Below, piece by piece: positions 25,758 to 34,646 of a DNA stretch of 64,000 nucleotides. Origin of the DNA: Streptomyces sp. NBC_00259 (GTDB lineage Bacteria > Actinomycetota > Actinomycetes > Streptomycetales > Streptomycetaceae); assembly GCF_036181745.1 (NCBI RefSeq), contig NZ_CP108080.1, positions 682,001 through 746,000 of the forward strand, read 5' to 3'. The translations under genes were made by a program, and so were the position numbers. The notes beneath the pieces were generated by a model. That model was not told where the DNA came from. It worked only from the letters and a program-made list of their open reading frames with translations, and made no database searches. Position 1 is the first letter of the stretch, and each line of letters opens with the position of its first letter.

Positions 25758-26762
25758 TCAGCGGCTGTGCGCTTCCGATCGCCATCGGCGGCGGCCGAGG
25801 AGGACGACGGCCGAACCCACGGTCACCGACACAGCGGCGATGCCGCCGAGGGTGATGGCCTGCCTGGTCTGCCGCCCCGAGCCGGTGTTCGCGAGCGTCG
25901 TGCCGGACGGATCGGCGGCGGTCGCCGTGGCGCTCCGGGCGGCCCGCTCGATCAGGCGGGTGACCGCGCCCGGCTGGGACACCGAGACGGCGTGGGAGGC
26001 GTTGACCTCGACGGTGTGCGCGTGGGCGCGCCGGGCCATGAAGCGTTGCGCCGCCGGCGGGATGTTGCGGTCCTCGGTGGTGATCAGGGTCCAGGAAGGG
26101 ATGGTCTTCCAGGCGGCCTTGGTGGCTTTCTCCTCCAGCGCCGAGGCGGCCACGGGGCGCTGAGTGGCGGCCATCAGGTCGGTGACCGACGTGGGCACGT
26201 CGGCGGCGAACTGGTCGTGGAACTTGTCGGCCTTGATGTACTGGTCGGTGCCGGTGCCACCGCCGGGAAGAGGGAAGGGCACGTTCTTGATGGTGGGACC
26301 GAGCGTGCTCCCGGGGTACTTGTTGGACAGCCCCAGGGAACTCTCCCCCACCGCGGGGGCGAAGGCGGCGACGTAGACCAGCGCCTTGACCTGGGCGTCC
26401 CCGACGGCAGCTTCGCTGATCACGGAGCCGCCGTAGGAGTGACCGACGAGCACGACCGGTCCGTGCACGCTCTTCAGCACGCTGTGGACGTACTCGGCGT
26501 CACTGGCCAGCCCGCGCAGCGGGTTGGCTGGAGCGATGACCGAGTACCCCGCCTGTTGCAGGCGCTGGAGCACGCCGTTCCAGCTGGACCCGTCGGCGAA
26601 GGCACCGTGTACCAGCACGATGGTGGGTTTCATGCCGCCGCCTGCGCCACCGTCCGCCGCAGCCGGTGCCGCCGGGACCGCGCACAGGGCCGCGACGGCG
26701 ATTCCTGCCGCCGCGCCGTGGAGACGCCGTGTGTGGCGTCGTATGCCATGGACCGCACTCAT
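25758..26762 (-). CDS. Secreted alpha/beta hydrolase with LAxTG sorting signal
   Basis: 334 residues from the ATG at 26762. An N-terminal signal peptide (RR, hydrophobic AAAGIAVAALCAVPAAPA) is followed by an alpha/beta hydrolase: the oxyanion region VLVHGAFADGSSWNG, the nucleophile elbow VGHSYGGSV and a late His in VNASHAVSVSQPG. The C-terminus has LANTG, a hydrophobic segment and a basic tail (GRRRWR). LAxTG is the motif used by class E sortases in Streptomyces, so the enzyme is probably anchored to the cell wall. Substrate unknown. It stands alone on its strand. Confidence 0.85.
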   Translation of the reverse strand: MSAVHGIRRHTRRLHGAAAGIAVAALCAVPAAPAAADGGAGGGMKPTIVLVHGAFADGSSWNGVLQRLQQAGYSVIAPANPLRGLASDAEYVHSVLKSVHGPVVLVGHSYGGSVISEAAVGDAQVKALVYVAAFAPAVGESSLGLSNKYPGSTLGPTIKNVPFPLPGGGTGTDQYIKADKFHDQFAADVPTSVTDLMAATQRPVAASALEEKATKAAWKTIPSWTLITTEDRNIPPAAQRFMARRAHAHTVEVNASHAVSVSQPGAVTRLIERAARSATATAADPSGTTLANTGSGRQTRQAITLGGIAAVSVTVGSAVVLLGRRRWRSEAHSR

Positions 26763-27072
26763 GGGGTTCTCGCCTTCCGTTGGCCTACGGCGTTCAGCTT
26801 CACGCGTCCGTGGCGGTGAGCCAGCTCAGCCAAGGCAATCGGGTGAAATCGCTACGGCAGTCGGTGTAACTGCTTCCGCGAGAGGCGTGGCGGGCGCTCG
26901 CCTCACACAAGCGGGAGCCTGTGTGTGTTCCCACGGGCGCGTCGAGGTGGTGTCGGTGGCGCCACCCTGTGCCGTGCGGCCGGCGACCTCGACGGTGGAG
27001 CCGCCGCTGACGGTACGCACGCTCCGACCACGGGGTCGCGTCTCGCGCCGCGGGCAGATCCGGGCGCGACCG
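26763..27072. other. Gap between hydrolase and sigma-factor genes, nothing recognised
   Basis: 310 nt upstream of the hydrolase and downstream of the sigma gene. It should hold the hydrolase promoter. I see no clear -35/-10 pair and no gene. Confidence 0.4.
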
Positions 27073-28248
27073 TCAGCGACACCGGCGGGCGTTGAGCCGG
27101 GCGGCCTGGCGCGTCAGGTGGTCGCGCTCGGCGAGGTTGGGTGCCTGGTGGGCCGCCTCGGCGTACAGCCGTGCCGCCGTCGCCAGGTCGCCGTCGCGCT
27201 CGTGGAGGTACGCCGCCACCGCGGTGTGGCGGGGCAAGGGGTATCCCCTGCTCGAAGAGCTCGGGGAAGAGGCGTCCAGCGCCGCGAGCGCCGCCAGTCC
27301 GGCCCGCGGTCCGTCGGCCTCCCCGACGGCGACCGCGCGGTTGAGCCGGACGACCGGGCTCTCGGTCAGGCGCGTGAGCTCGTCGTACCACTCGACGATC
27401 TGCACCCAGTCGGTCTCCTCGGCGGTGGGCGCGTCGGCGTGGAGTGCCGCGATGGCGGCCTGGGCCTGGAACTCGCCCAGCCGGTCGCGGGCGAGGGCCG
27501 CCTGGAGGATCCACACGCCCTCGGCGATCAGCGCGGTGTCCCATCGGCCGCGGTCCTGCTCGGCGAGCGGCACCAGGCTGCCGTCGGGCGCGGTCCGGGC
27601 GGCACGCCGGGCGTGGTGGAGCAGCATGAGGGCGAGCAGCCCGGCCACCTCGGGGTGGTCGACGCGGGCCGCGAGCTGCCGGGTGAGCCGGATGGCCTCG
27701 GCGGAGAGGTCGACGTCGCCGGAGTAGCCCTCGTTGAACACGAGGTAGAGGACGCGCAGCACGGTGGCGACGTCGCCGGGCCGGTCGAAGCGCACGCCGG
27801 AGACGGTGCGCTTGGCCCGGCTGATGCGCTGCGCCATCGTCGCCTCCGGCACCAGGTAGGCCTCGGCGATCTGGCGGGTGGTGAGACCGCCGACGGCGCG
27901 CAGGGTGAGCGCGACCGCGAACGCCGGGGTCAGCGACGGGTGGGCGCACAGGAAGTAGAGCTGCAGCGTGTCGTCCGCGGCGGGCGCGGGCCCCGGTGCC
28001 GGTTCCTCGTCGACGAGGTCCTCACGGCGGCGGCGTGCGGCATCCGCCCGGGTCGCGTCGAGGAACCGGTGCCAGGCCACGGTGACCAGCCAGCCCTTCG
28101 CATCCCGCGGAGGGTCGGCCGGCCAGACGCGGACGGCCTGGAGCAGTGCGTCCTGCACGGCGTCCTCGGCCGCCGCGAAGTCGGCTCCGCGGCGGACGAG
28201 AACGGCGAGCACGCTGGGCGCAAGGCTCCGAAGCAGAGCCTCATCCAT
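27073..28248 (-). CDS. ECF-type RNA polymerase sigma factor with long C-terminal extension
   Basis: 391 residues from the ATG at 28248. Sigma region 2 (AEDAVQDALLQAVRVWP, then GWLVTVAWHRFLDATRADAA) and region 4 (GLTTRQIAEAYLVPEATMAQ) are followed by a ~200-residue helical, TPR-like extension (LRVLYLVFNEGYSGDVDLSA; LNRAVAVGEADGPRAGLAAL). This is the ECF42-type layout, which is nearly always next to a YciI/DGPF protein, as here. The start overlaps the end of that gene by 8 nt, so they are one unit with the DGPF gene first. Confidence 0.9.
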   Translation of the reverse strand: MDEALLRSLAPSVLAVLVRRGADFAAAEDAVQDALLQAVRVWPADPPRDAKGWLVTVAWHRFLDATRADAARRRREDLVDEEPAPGPAPAADDTLQLYFLCAHPSLTPAFAVALTLRAVGGLTTRQIAEAYLVPEATMAQRISRAKRTVSGVRFDRPGDVATVLRVLYLVFNEGYSGDVDLSAEAIRLTRQLAARVDHPEVAGLLALMLLHHARRAARTAPDGSLVPLAEQDRGRWDTALIAEGVWILQAALARDRLGEFQAQAAIAALHADAPTAEETDWVQIVEWYDELTRLTESPVVRLNRAVAVGEADGPRAGLAALAALDASSPSSSSRGYPLPRHTAVAAYLHERDGDLATAARLYAEAAHQAPNLAERDHLTRQAARLNARRCR

Positions 28249-28663
28249 GGAAGGTGCAGTCCGAGGTGGTGGGCGGCTCGGTCAGGAACGGGCGCAGCTC
28301 CAGCCACTCGTGGATCGGCTCCCCGCCCGCTCCCGGGGCGGCCGACAGCTCTCCGGCAAGTTCGAGGGCGCGCTCGTAACTGTCGACGTCGATCACCATC
28401 CACCCGGCGATGAGATCCTTGGTCTCGGCGAACGGGCCGTCCGTGACCGGCGGGCGGCCCTCGCCGTCGTACCGGACGAAAGTCCCGCCGGGGGCGAGCG
28501 CCTGGCCGTCGACGAACTCGCCGGTCCCTTCGAGCCGGGTGGCGAAGTCGCGCATGTACTGCACGTGGGCCGAGATCTCCTCCGGCGTCCACTTGTCCAT
28601 CGGCACGTCGTTCACCGAAGCCGGGGCGCCGCGGTAGTGCTTGAGCAGCAAGTACTTGGCCAT
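28241..28663 (-). CDS. YciI/DGPF-domain protein
   Basis: 140 residues from the ATG at 28663. It carries the family hallmark TDGPFAETKDLIAGW and the N-terminal MAKYLLLKHY strand. Such small proteins accompany ECF42 sigma factors and may act as their signal partner; biochemical roles are poorly known. It overlaps the sigma gene downstream and is probably the first gene of the two-gene unit. Confidence 0.9.
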   Translation of the reverse strand: MAKYLLLKHYRGAPASVNDVPMDKWTPEEISAHVQYMRDFATRLEGTGEFVDGQALAPGGTFVRYDGEGRPPVTDGPFAETKDLIAGWMVIDVDSYERALELAGELSAAPGAGGEPIHEWLELRPFLTEPPTTSDCTFHG

Positions 28664-28893
28664 GGTGTTCCTCCTCGCTGGTGCGACCCATTGTGGTCGC
28701 CTTCACTGCGGGGACGGAGCCAGTCACGGGTTCTCGACATGGCCGTCCGACTTTGTTCTCGGGCTTTCGTGGAGGAGCCCGGGTGAGCCGCCGCCCAGAA
28801 GGATCTCGGTCGCAGTGTGACCCTTCTGCAACAGCTCCCGAGAGGGGCTCCTTCGCAGGTCGGCGACCGGACGCGGCTGCTTACACTGTCGAC

Positions 28894-29583
28894 GTGCCAC
28901 GAGTCCTTATTGTCGAAGACGACCCGGATGTCCGTAAGGCTGTCGAACTGGGGCTGCGACATCAGGGGCATGACGTCTTCGCCGCCGGAACGGGTGAAGA
29001 GGGACTGGAACGGCTCCACCCCTGCCATCCGGACGTCGTCGTTCTCGACCTCATGCTGCCCGGCATGTCCGGCCTCGACGTATGCCGGCGGATCAGGGAA
29101 CGCGACCAGGTGCCGATCATCATGGTGACCGCCAAGGGCGACGACATCGACGTGGTCGTGGGGCTGGAGGCCGGCGCGGACGACTACGTGGTCAAGCCCG
29201 TGCAGGCCCGGGTGCTCGACGCGCGAATACGGGCCGTACTGCGCAGGCAGGACTCGTCGGTCTCCGACGCCGTCCGGCCCAGGGCGGAGTCGCACGGCCT
29301 GCTGATGATCGACCGGGCCGGGCTCGTGGTGACGCACGGTGGTGAACCCGTCGCGCTCGCGCCCTCCGAGCTTCGGCTGCTGCTGACCCTGTCGGCCTCG
29401 CCCGGCCAGGTGTTCAGCCGCCAGCAGCTGCTGGAAGCGGTCTGGGAGCACAGCTACTACGGCGACATACGGCTCGTGGACGCCTGTGTGAAGCGATTGC
29501 GCGGCAAGCTCGGCGAGCTGGGCGGGGATCCCCGGTACATCCAGACCGTACGCGGCTTCGGATACCGCTTCGGTGCCGCGTGA
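28894..29583 (+). CDS. OmpR-type two-component response regulator
   Basis: 229 residues from a GTG at 28894. The -10-like TACACT ends exactly 6 nt before it and no ribosome binding site is visible, so the transcript is probably leaderless. Receiver domain: acidic E8/D9/D10, phosphoacceptor D52 in VVVLDLMLPG, and conserved lysine in DDYVVKPV. A winged-helix DNA-binding domain follows (SELRLLLTLSASPGQVFSRQ; ending YIQTVRGFGYRF). It overlaps the kinase gene by 4 nt (GTGA). Confidence 0.94.
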   Translation: MPRVLIVEDDPDVRKAVELGLRHQGHDVFAAGTGEEGLERLHPCHPDVVVLDLMLPGMSGLDVCRRIRERDQVPIIMVTAKGDDIDVVVGLEAGADDYVVKPVQARVLDARIRAVLRRQDSSVSDAVRPRAESHGLLMIDRAGLVVTHGGEPVALAPSELRLLLTLSASPGQVFSRQQLLEAVWEHSYYGDIRLVDACVKRLRGKLGELGGDPRYIQTVRGFGYRFGAA

Positions 29584-31178
29584 GCGGCCGGACATCCGTA
29601 CGGGCAGGCAGGCGCGTACGCGAGGGCGAGACCGTCGCAGCCGGGCAGGGCCCCAGGGCGGCGAGGTTCTCCCGCGCGATCCTGGCGAAGGTCCCGCTTC
29701 CGCTGCGGGGCCTGCGCTCGCGCCTGGTGGTGGCCTTCGTGCTGGTGGCCATGACGAGTGCCCTGAGCACGGGAGCCGTCGCCTTCCGGGAGGCGCGCAC
29801 GGGGGTGCTGCAGCAGAGCCAGGACTCCGTCATCCGGCAGTTCCGGACGAGCGTCAACGCCGTGGCCGCCCAGCTTCCCCCGGCGCCGAGCCAGGTGCAC
29901 CTGCAGAAGGCGGTCACCCAGGTGCTCCAGGCCAACCCGTCGGAAGGACGGCGGGTACTGGCCACGCACGGCGACCTCCGCGCCTACGCGGTGAGCGCCG
30001 ACTTCGACAAGATCAGCCCGCAGCTGCGCCGGTCCGTGCAGACCCATCGCGCCGCGGTGTTCCAGCGGGTGAACGCCGACGGGCATCCCTATCTCGTCGT
30101 CGGAATGCCGGTCACGTACACCAGCGGCGAAGGCACGGAGTCCAGGCTCTCGGGGACGGTGATGTACCTGGTGGTGCCGCAGAACACCGAACAGGCCTAC
30201 GTCGAAGCGATCGTCGGCGCCATCAAGCAGGCCACCCTGGTGGCCCTGGGCCTCGCCGTCGTCCTGGCGCTGCTGGCCGCGAGGGGCGTGCTCCGTCCCG
30301 TACGGGCGTTGCGCCGGGCGACGCGTCGGATGGCCGAGGGGCACCTCGACGTCCGGCTGGTCGTCAACGGTTCCGACGAGCTCGCCGACCTCTCCCGGTC
30401 CTTCAACCACACGGCGGCGGCCCTGGAGGATTCGGTCGCGGAGCTGCGCCGCCTGGAGGCCCAGGCGCGCCGCTTCGTCGCGGACGTCTCGCACGAACTG
30501 CGGACGCCGCTGGCGGCGATGTCAGCGGTCACCGACGTGCTGGACGCGAACGCACGGGACCTGAACCGGGATACCGGCGAGGCGTTGCGGCTCATCAGTG
30601 AGGGAACCAGTCGGCTGAGCGTGCTGGTGAACGATCTGATGGAGATCTCCCGATTCGACGCCGGCGCGGCCGAACTCAGCCTGGACGAGATCGACCTGGC
30701 CGAGTTCGTACAGCACACCCTCGCCGGTCGGGGATGGCAGGGCCAGGTGGAGACCCACCTGCCCCCACCGGGCGCGCTCCGGGCGCGCGTGGACCCGCGC
30801 CGGCTCGACGTGGTGATGGCCAATCTGGTGGGCAACGCGCTGCGGCACGGGGCGCCGCCGGTGCGGCTGACCCTGGGCGTGAGAGAGGAGCGGCCGGACG
30901 TGGCGTGGGCCGTCATCGAGGTGACCGACAGCGGACCGGGCATCGCCGAGGAAGCCTTGCCCCACATCTTCGAGCGCTTCTACAAGGCGAGCACCACACG
31001 GATCAGAAGCGAGAGCAGCGGACTGGGTCTGGCCATCACGGCGGAGAACGTGTACCTGCACGGGGGACGTATCAGCGCCGCCAACCTTCCCGGGGGCGGA
31101 GCGATGTTCACGGTCGAGCTCCCCCTGCACCGCGCCCCCGCGGCCGCCGGTCACGACTCCACCGCGGGTGCCCGGTGA
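29580..31178 (+). CDS. Sensor histidine kinase
   Basis: 532 residues from a GTG overlapping the regulator stop. A membrane segment near residue 50 (LVVAFVLVAMTSALSTGAVA), an extracytoplasmic sensor region of ~140 residues and a second membrane segment (ATLVALGLAVVLALLAARGV) precede a HAMP linker. The kinase core has the H-box FVADVSHELRTPLAA, the N-box MANLVGNALRHG and G-boxes DSGPGIAE and SSGLGLAIT. Layout resembles MtrB-like kinases. It phosphorylates the coupled regulator by family rule. The ligand is unknown. Confidence 0.93.
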   Translation: MSGRTSVRAGRRVREGETVAAGQGPRAARFSRAILAKVPLPLRGLRSRLVVAFVLVAMTSALSTGAVAFREARTGVLQQSQDSVIRQFRTSVNAVAAQLPPAPSQVHLQKAVTQVLQANPSEGRRVLATHGDLRAYAVSADFDKISPQLRRSVQTHRAAVFQRVNADGHPYLVVGMPVTYTSGEGTESRLSGTVMYLVVPQNTEQAYVEAIVGAIKQATLVALGLAVVLALLAARGVLRPVRALRRATRRMAEGHLDVRLVVNGSDELADLSRSFNHTAAALEDSVAELRRLEAQARRFVADVSHELRTPLAAMSAVTDVLDANARDLNRDTGEALRLISEGTSRLSVLVNDLMEISRFDAGAAELSLDEIDLAEFVQHTLAGRGWQGQVETHLPPPGALRARVDPRRLDVVMANLVGNALRHGAPPVRLTLGVREERPDVAWAVIEVTDSGPGIAEEALPHIFERFYKASTTRIRSESSGLGLAITAENVYLHGGRISAANLPGGGAMFTVELPLHRAPAAAGHDSTAGAR

Positions 31179-31771
31179 AGGGCGCGCGAGGGACGGCGCT
31201 ATCGGCCGGACTCGCGGCCGCGCTGACGCTGATGCTGACGGCGTGCGGAGTCCCCCCGTCCGACGTCATCGAGGCCGGCGAACCTGCGAGCGTCGTGCGG
31301 CACCCCAGTCCGACGCCCTCCGTGCCGGTCGTCGTCTCCCTCTACTTCCTGGACGACGGTGCCCTGACGGCTTATCCCCGCACTGTCGGTGATCCTTCGG
31401 ACCTCGGGTCCGTCGTGGCCCAGCTGTTCGGCGGACCGACGACAGGGGAGGCCGCGACGGCCACCACGGAGCTGCCCCGCCTGACGGACGCACCGGACGT
31501 GATGGCCGACAGCGGCAACCTCGTGTCCATCAAGCTCCCCCAAGGCGTCGCTCGCCTCAGCCGTCCGGCCATGCTGCAGTTGGCGTGCACGGTGGCTCAC
31601 GCGAGCGGGCCGTTCACCGCGCTACCCGCGGACGCGCAACGCAGCGGTGCGCCCGCGACACCTCCCGTCGATGCGCAACGCTCCCCCGCAGACACGAGTG
31701 TCCAGGTGCTCGGGTCCGGATGGACGATGACGCAGTCGGCCGACTCGTGTCCCGACCTTCCGCAGCCGTAG
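31175..31771 (+). CDS. Lipoprotein with GerMN-like domain
   Basis: 198 residues from a GTG overlapping the kinase stop (GTGA). The signal peptide ends in lipobox LTAC, giving a lipidated exported protein. The mature part has a GerMN-like strand pattern (VSLYFLDDGALTAYPR; VVAQLFGGPTTGEAAT; VSIKLPQG). The regulator-kinase-GerMN lipoprotein order mirrors mtrA-mtrB-lpqB, but this protein is about one third the length of LpqB. It may modulate the kinase at the membrane. Confidence 0.8.
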   Translation: MKGARGTALSAGLAAALTLMLTACGVPPSDVIEAGEPASVVRHPSPTPSVPVVVSLYFLDDGALTAYPRTVGDPSDLGSVVAQLFGGPTTGEAATATTELPRLTDAPDVMADSGNLVSIKLPQGVARLSRPAMLQLACTVAHASGPFTALPADAQRSGAPATPPVDAQRSPADTSVQVLGSGWTMTQSADSCPDLPQP

Positions 31772-31794
31772 GAGGAGCCCGGGCACGGCGGGCG

Positions 31795-33012
31795 TCACTC
31801 CGCCGGTGCGCCCACCCGCAGGCGGTTGCCGTCGGGATCGCGGAGCTCCACCTCACGCGCCCATGGCGCGGTGGTCACCGGCACGCCGAACTCATCCGCG
31901 ACGGCGTCGACATCGCGCACACGCAGGTAGAGCAGTGTGTCGGGGCGGGCGTCGCCCGTGTGCTCCGACAGGAACAGTTTCACCCCGTCGCGCGCGATCT
32001 CGACGAAGGCCGGGTATCCGGGCTCGAACCGGTGCTCCCATTGCTTGGTGAACCCGAGGCGCTCGTACCAGGAGACCGCCGTGGCAGCGTCGGCGACGTG
32101 GAGGACGGGGATCGCCTCTTCCTCCGTCTCCCCAGGCTGCTGGGCGGGATCGGGCGCGGGATCGGGCACTGACGGTTCCTCCCCCGAGGACTGTGCCGCG
32201 AGAGCCGCGTCGGACCGACCCGCGGCGATCGCCGGCGCGTCGACGATGCGCAGCAGGTACGTGTCCATGATCCAGCCGTGCCGGGCGCGCGCTTCGGAGC
32301 GGATGCGGCTGATGCGTTCGGCGACCTCCGACAGCCGTCCGGAGACGAGGAGTTCGTCGGGAGTGCCGATGTAGGCGCCCCAGTAGATCCACACGGCGTC
32401 GCCCTCGACCTCGGTGAACGACTCCTGGGAGTCGAGCATCACCACGATGTCGCCGTCGTTGTTCAGGCCCACCTCCGGCAGCCCCCGGGCCGGGGTGATG
32501 TGGACGGGGCGGCCGACCTGGTTGAGGGTGATGCGGTGCCGTGCCGCGAGCGCGGAGACGCTGCTGATGCCGGGGATCACCTCGACGTCGAAAGCGACGG
32601 TGCCCCGGCCTTCGATCTCGGCCAGGATGCCGAGGGTACTGTCGTAGAGGGCCGGGTCGCCCCAGACCAGGAACGCACCGGTCTCCCCCGGAGCCAGCTC
32701 GTCCCGGACGAGGCGTTCGTACACGTCCGCGCGCCGACTGCGCCAGTCGTGGACCGCGGCGGTGTACTCGCTGCGGCCCTCTCGGGTGCGGTCGCGCCAG
32801 GGGTCGTCCGCTTCGACGACGCGGTACGGCTCGCGGGCGTGGTCGTCGAGCATGCGGTGGCGCAGATCGGTGAGCGAGGACTTCTCCGGCCCTTTCCCGA
32901 GGACGAAGAAGACGTCGGCCCGGCGCATGGCCTTCACCGCCGCGAGCGTCAGATGGTCCGGGTCACCGGCACCGATGCCGATGACGAGGAGGTGGCGCTG
33001 GTCCGTGGTCAT
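31795..33012 (-). CDS. Precorrin-6A synthase (CobF-like) fused to a glyoxalase/VOC domain
   Basis: 405 residues from the ATG at 33012. Residues ~1-255 match deacetylating precorrin-6A synthase: IGIGAGDPDHLTLAAVKAM (SAM-binding loop), GDPALYDSTLGILAEI and IPGISSVSALAA. After a Pro/Glu linker, residues ~295-405 form a VOC/glyoxalase-like domain (VADAATAVSWYERLGF; ELRDPDGNRLRVG). CobF performs the C-1 methylation and deacetylation in aerobic B12 synthesis. The fusion is unusual, since the two parts are normally separate genes. No other cob genes are in the window. Confidence 0.83.
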   Translation of the reverse strand: MTTDQRHLLVIGIGAGDPDHLTLAAVKAMRRADVFFVLGKGPEKSSLTDLRHRMLDDHAREPYRVVEADDPWRDRTREGRSEYTAAVHDWRSRRADVYERLVRDELAPGETGAFLVWGDPALYDSTLGILAEIEGRGTVAFDVEVIPGISSVSALAARHRITLNQVGRPVHITPARGLPEVGLNNDGDIVVMLDSQESFTEVEGDAVWIYWGAYIGTPDELLVSGRLSEVAERISRIRSEARARHGWIMDTYLLRIVDAPAIAAGRSDAALAAQSSGEEPSVPDPAPDPAQQPGETEEEAIPVLHVADAATAVSWYERLGFTKQWEHRFEPGYPAFVEIARDGVKLFLSEHTGDARPDTLLYLRVRDVDAVADEFGVPVTTAPWAREVELRDPDGNRLRVGAPAE

Positions 33013-33101
33013 GGAGACGGCCTTCTGGGCGGGAGATCGGGATGCGGGCGGCCGGCCCGCCGGCGCTCTTCACGACGGCGGGCCGGCGGCGAACGCACAG
33101 G

Positions 33102-33484
33102 TCAGCGATGGGTGAACTCGGGTGGCCGCTTGTCCGTGAAAGCGGTCATGCCTTCCTTCTGGTCGGCGGTCGCGAACACGGAGTGGAACAGGCGGCGTTC
33201 GAAGCGTACGCCTTCGGTGAGCGTGGTCTCGAAGGGGCGGTTCACGGGCTCCTTCGCCATCATCGCGACCGGGCGGACATGCCGGCGACGGTCTCGGCGA
33301 CGGCGAGTGCCTCGCCGAGCAGGTCCTCGGCCGGGACGATGCGGGAGACGAGCCCGGCCCGTTCGGCTTCGTCGGCATCCATGGTGCGGCCCGTCAGGCA
33401 CAGTTCCATGGCCTTGGCCTTGGCCTTGGCCTTGGCCTTGGCCTTGCCGACCGCGCGGGTCAGCCGCTGGGAGCCGCCGATGCC
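33102..33484 (-). pseudogene. Truncated, frameshifted enoyl-CoA hydratase
   Basis: The minus strand encodes the second half of an enoyl-CoA hydratase in two frames. First comes [14 protein letters not shown], an expanded AK run, then [20 protein letters not shown]. After a frame change near 33270 it ends with [20 protein letters not shown] and [12 protein letters not shown]. The sequence stops being hydratase-like exactly at GIGG (33484), where unrelated sequence abuts. The first ~120 residues are missing. Confidence 0.8.
33411..33446. repeat. Six tandem GCCTTG hexamers in the hydratase pseudogene
   Basis: Six perfect 6-nt units. On the coding (minus) strand they give Ala-Lys repeats where intact homologues usually have one or two, so this looks like slippage expansion. 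Confidence 0.9.
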
Positions 33485-33499
33485 GGACGCCTCGTCTCG

Positions 33500-33744
33500 C
33501 TGCTCCCCTGTCGGCAGTCCTGCTGGTAGGCCTGGTCCTCAACGCCACGCTCGGCTGGTCCTGGGCCGACCCCATCGCCGCCCTCGTGATTGCCGCTGTC
33601 GCAGTCAAGGAAGGTCGCGGCGCATGGCAGGGCAAGGGCTGCTGCGCACCCGCCACCCACGCCCACACGCCGACCCCCGTCGGGGCAGTCACGGCCGAGG
33701 CGGACGCGTGCGACTGCAAGCCGGGACGCACCTGCTGCCCGTGA
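33500..33744 (+). pseudogene. 3' fragment of a cation-diffusion-type metal transporter
   Basis: From about 33508 the plus strand reads [20 protein letters not shown], then [19 protein letters not shown], and a Cys/His-rich tail with [10 protein letters not shown] and CKPGRTCCP. This matches the last membrane helices and C-terminus of a CDF-like cation transporter. The first ~130 residues and any start are missing. It abuts the broken hydratase in head-to-head orientation, which marks a recombination joint near 33.49 kb. Confidence 0.7.
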
Positions 33745-33822
33745 ACATCTCGCTACCGGCCCGTGCCGAGGGGCCAGGTCCGTCGATACTGGCCGGACGA
33801 TCGAGGAGCGGCGGGGGAACTG

Positions 33823-34605
33823 GTGGACTGGACGATCTGTGCGGGGCTCGCGGCAGGTCTGCTGATCTCCACGGTGACCACTCCGGTCGGTGTGTCCGGC
33901 GCGGTCTTCCTCCTCCCGGTCCAGCTCAGCGTCCTCGGTGTGCCCAGCCCCGCGGTCACGCCGACGAACCTGCTGTTCAATGTGGTGGCCGGGCCAGGCG
34001 CCCTCTGGCGATACCGCCGCGACGGCGCTCTGCGCGGCGGCCTGGCGCGGCGCCTGGTCCTGTGGACGCTGCCCGGCGTCATCGCCGGCGCCGCCGTCCG
34101 CGTCTTCGCCCTCCCCGGCCCGGACGTCTTCCGCGTCCTGGTCGCCGCCCTGCTGCTGCCACTTGGCGCATGGCTGTGCCTGCGCACTCTGCGTCCGGCC
34201 CGGCAGCGTTTCGACACGGCCGAGCCGTCGGCGCCCGCGCTCGCCGCCCTCGCCCTGACAGTCGGAGTGGTGGGCGGGATCTACGGGATCGGCGGCGGTT
34301 CCCTGCTCGGGCCCGTCCTCGCCGCGCGCGGCATGCCCATGGCCCGCATCGCACCGGCCACGCTCGCCGCGACCTTCACCACCTCCGCCGCCGGAGCCGC
34401 CGCCTACGCCGTACTGGCCCTGGCGAGCTCCGGGCCCGTCGCGCCCGACTGGTGGCTCGGCCTGGCCTGCGGCCTCGGCGGCCTGATCGGCGGCTACCTC
34501 GGCGCCAAGCTCCAGCCCTGCCTGCCCGAAACCGTGCTCCGCCTCCTGCTCGGCATCCTCGCCGCCGCCCTCGGCGCGCTGTACGCCGCCGAGGCTGTTT
34601 CCTAG
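33823..34605 (+). CDS. TauE/SafE-family membrane permease
   Basis: 260 residues from a GTG at 33823 with GGGGG upstream; an ATG 20 codons earlier gives an implausible Arg-rich start. The protein has eight or so membrane segments with the family repeats: STVTTPVGVSGAVFLLPVQL near the N-terminus and GGIYGIGGGSLLGPVLAARG in the second half. Family members export sulfite/sulfonates or other organic anions. Substrate cannot be read from sequence. Confidence 0.85.
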   Translation: MDWTICAGLAAGLLISTVTTPVGVSGAVFLLPVQLSVLGVPSPAVTPTNLLFNVVAGPGALWRYRRDGALRGGLARRLVLWTLPGVIAGAAVRVFALPGPDVFRVLVAALLLPLGAWLCLRTLRPARQRFDTAEPSAPALAALALTVGVVGGIYGIGGGSLLGPVLAARGMPMARIAPATLAATFTTSAAGAAAYAVLALASSGPVAPDWWLGLACGLGGLIGGYLGAKLQPCLPETVLRLLLGILAAALGALYAAEAVS

Positions 34606-34646
34606 TCGCGGCCGGTCAGCGGCAGCACGCACCAGCGTCGGCGGGT

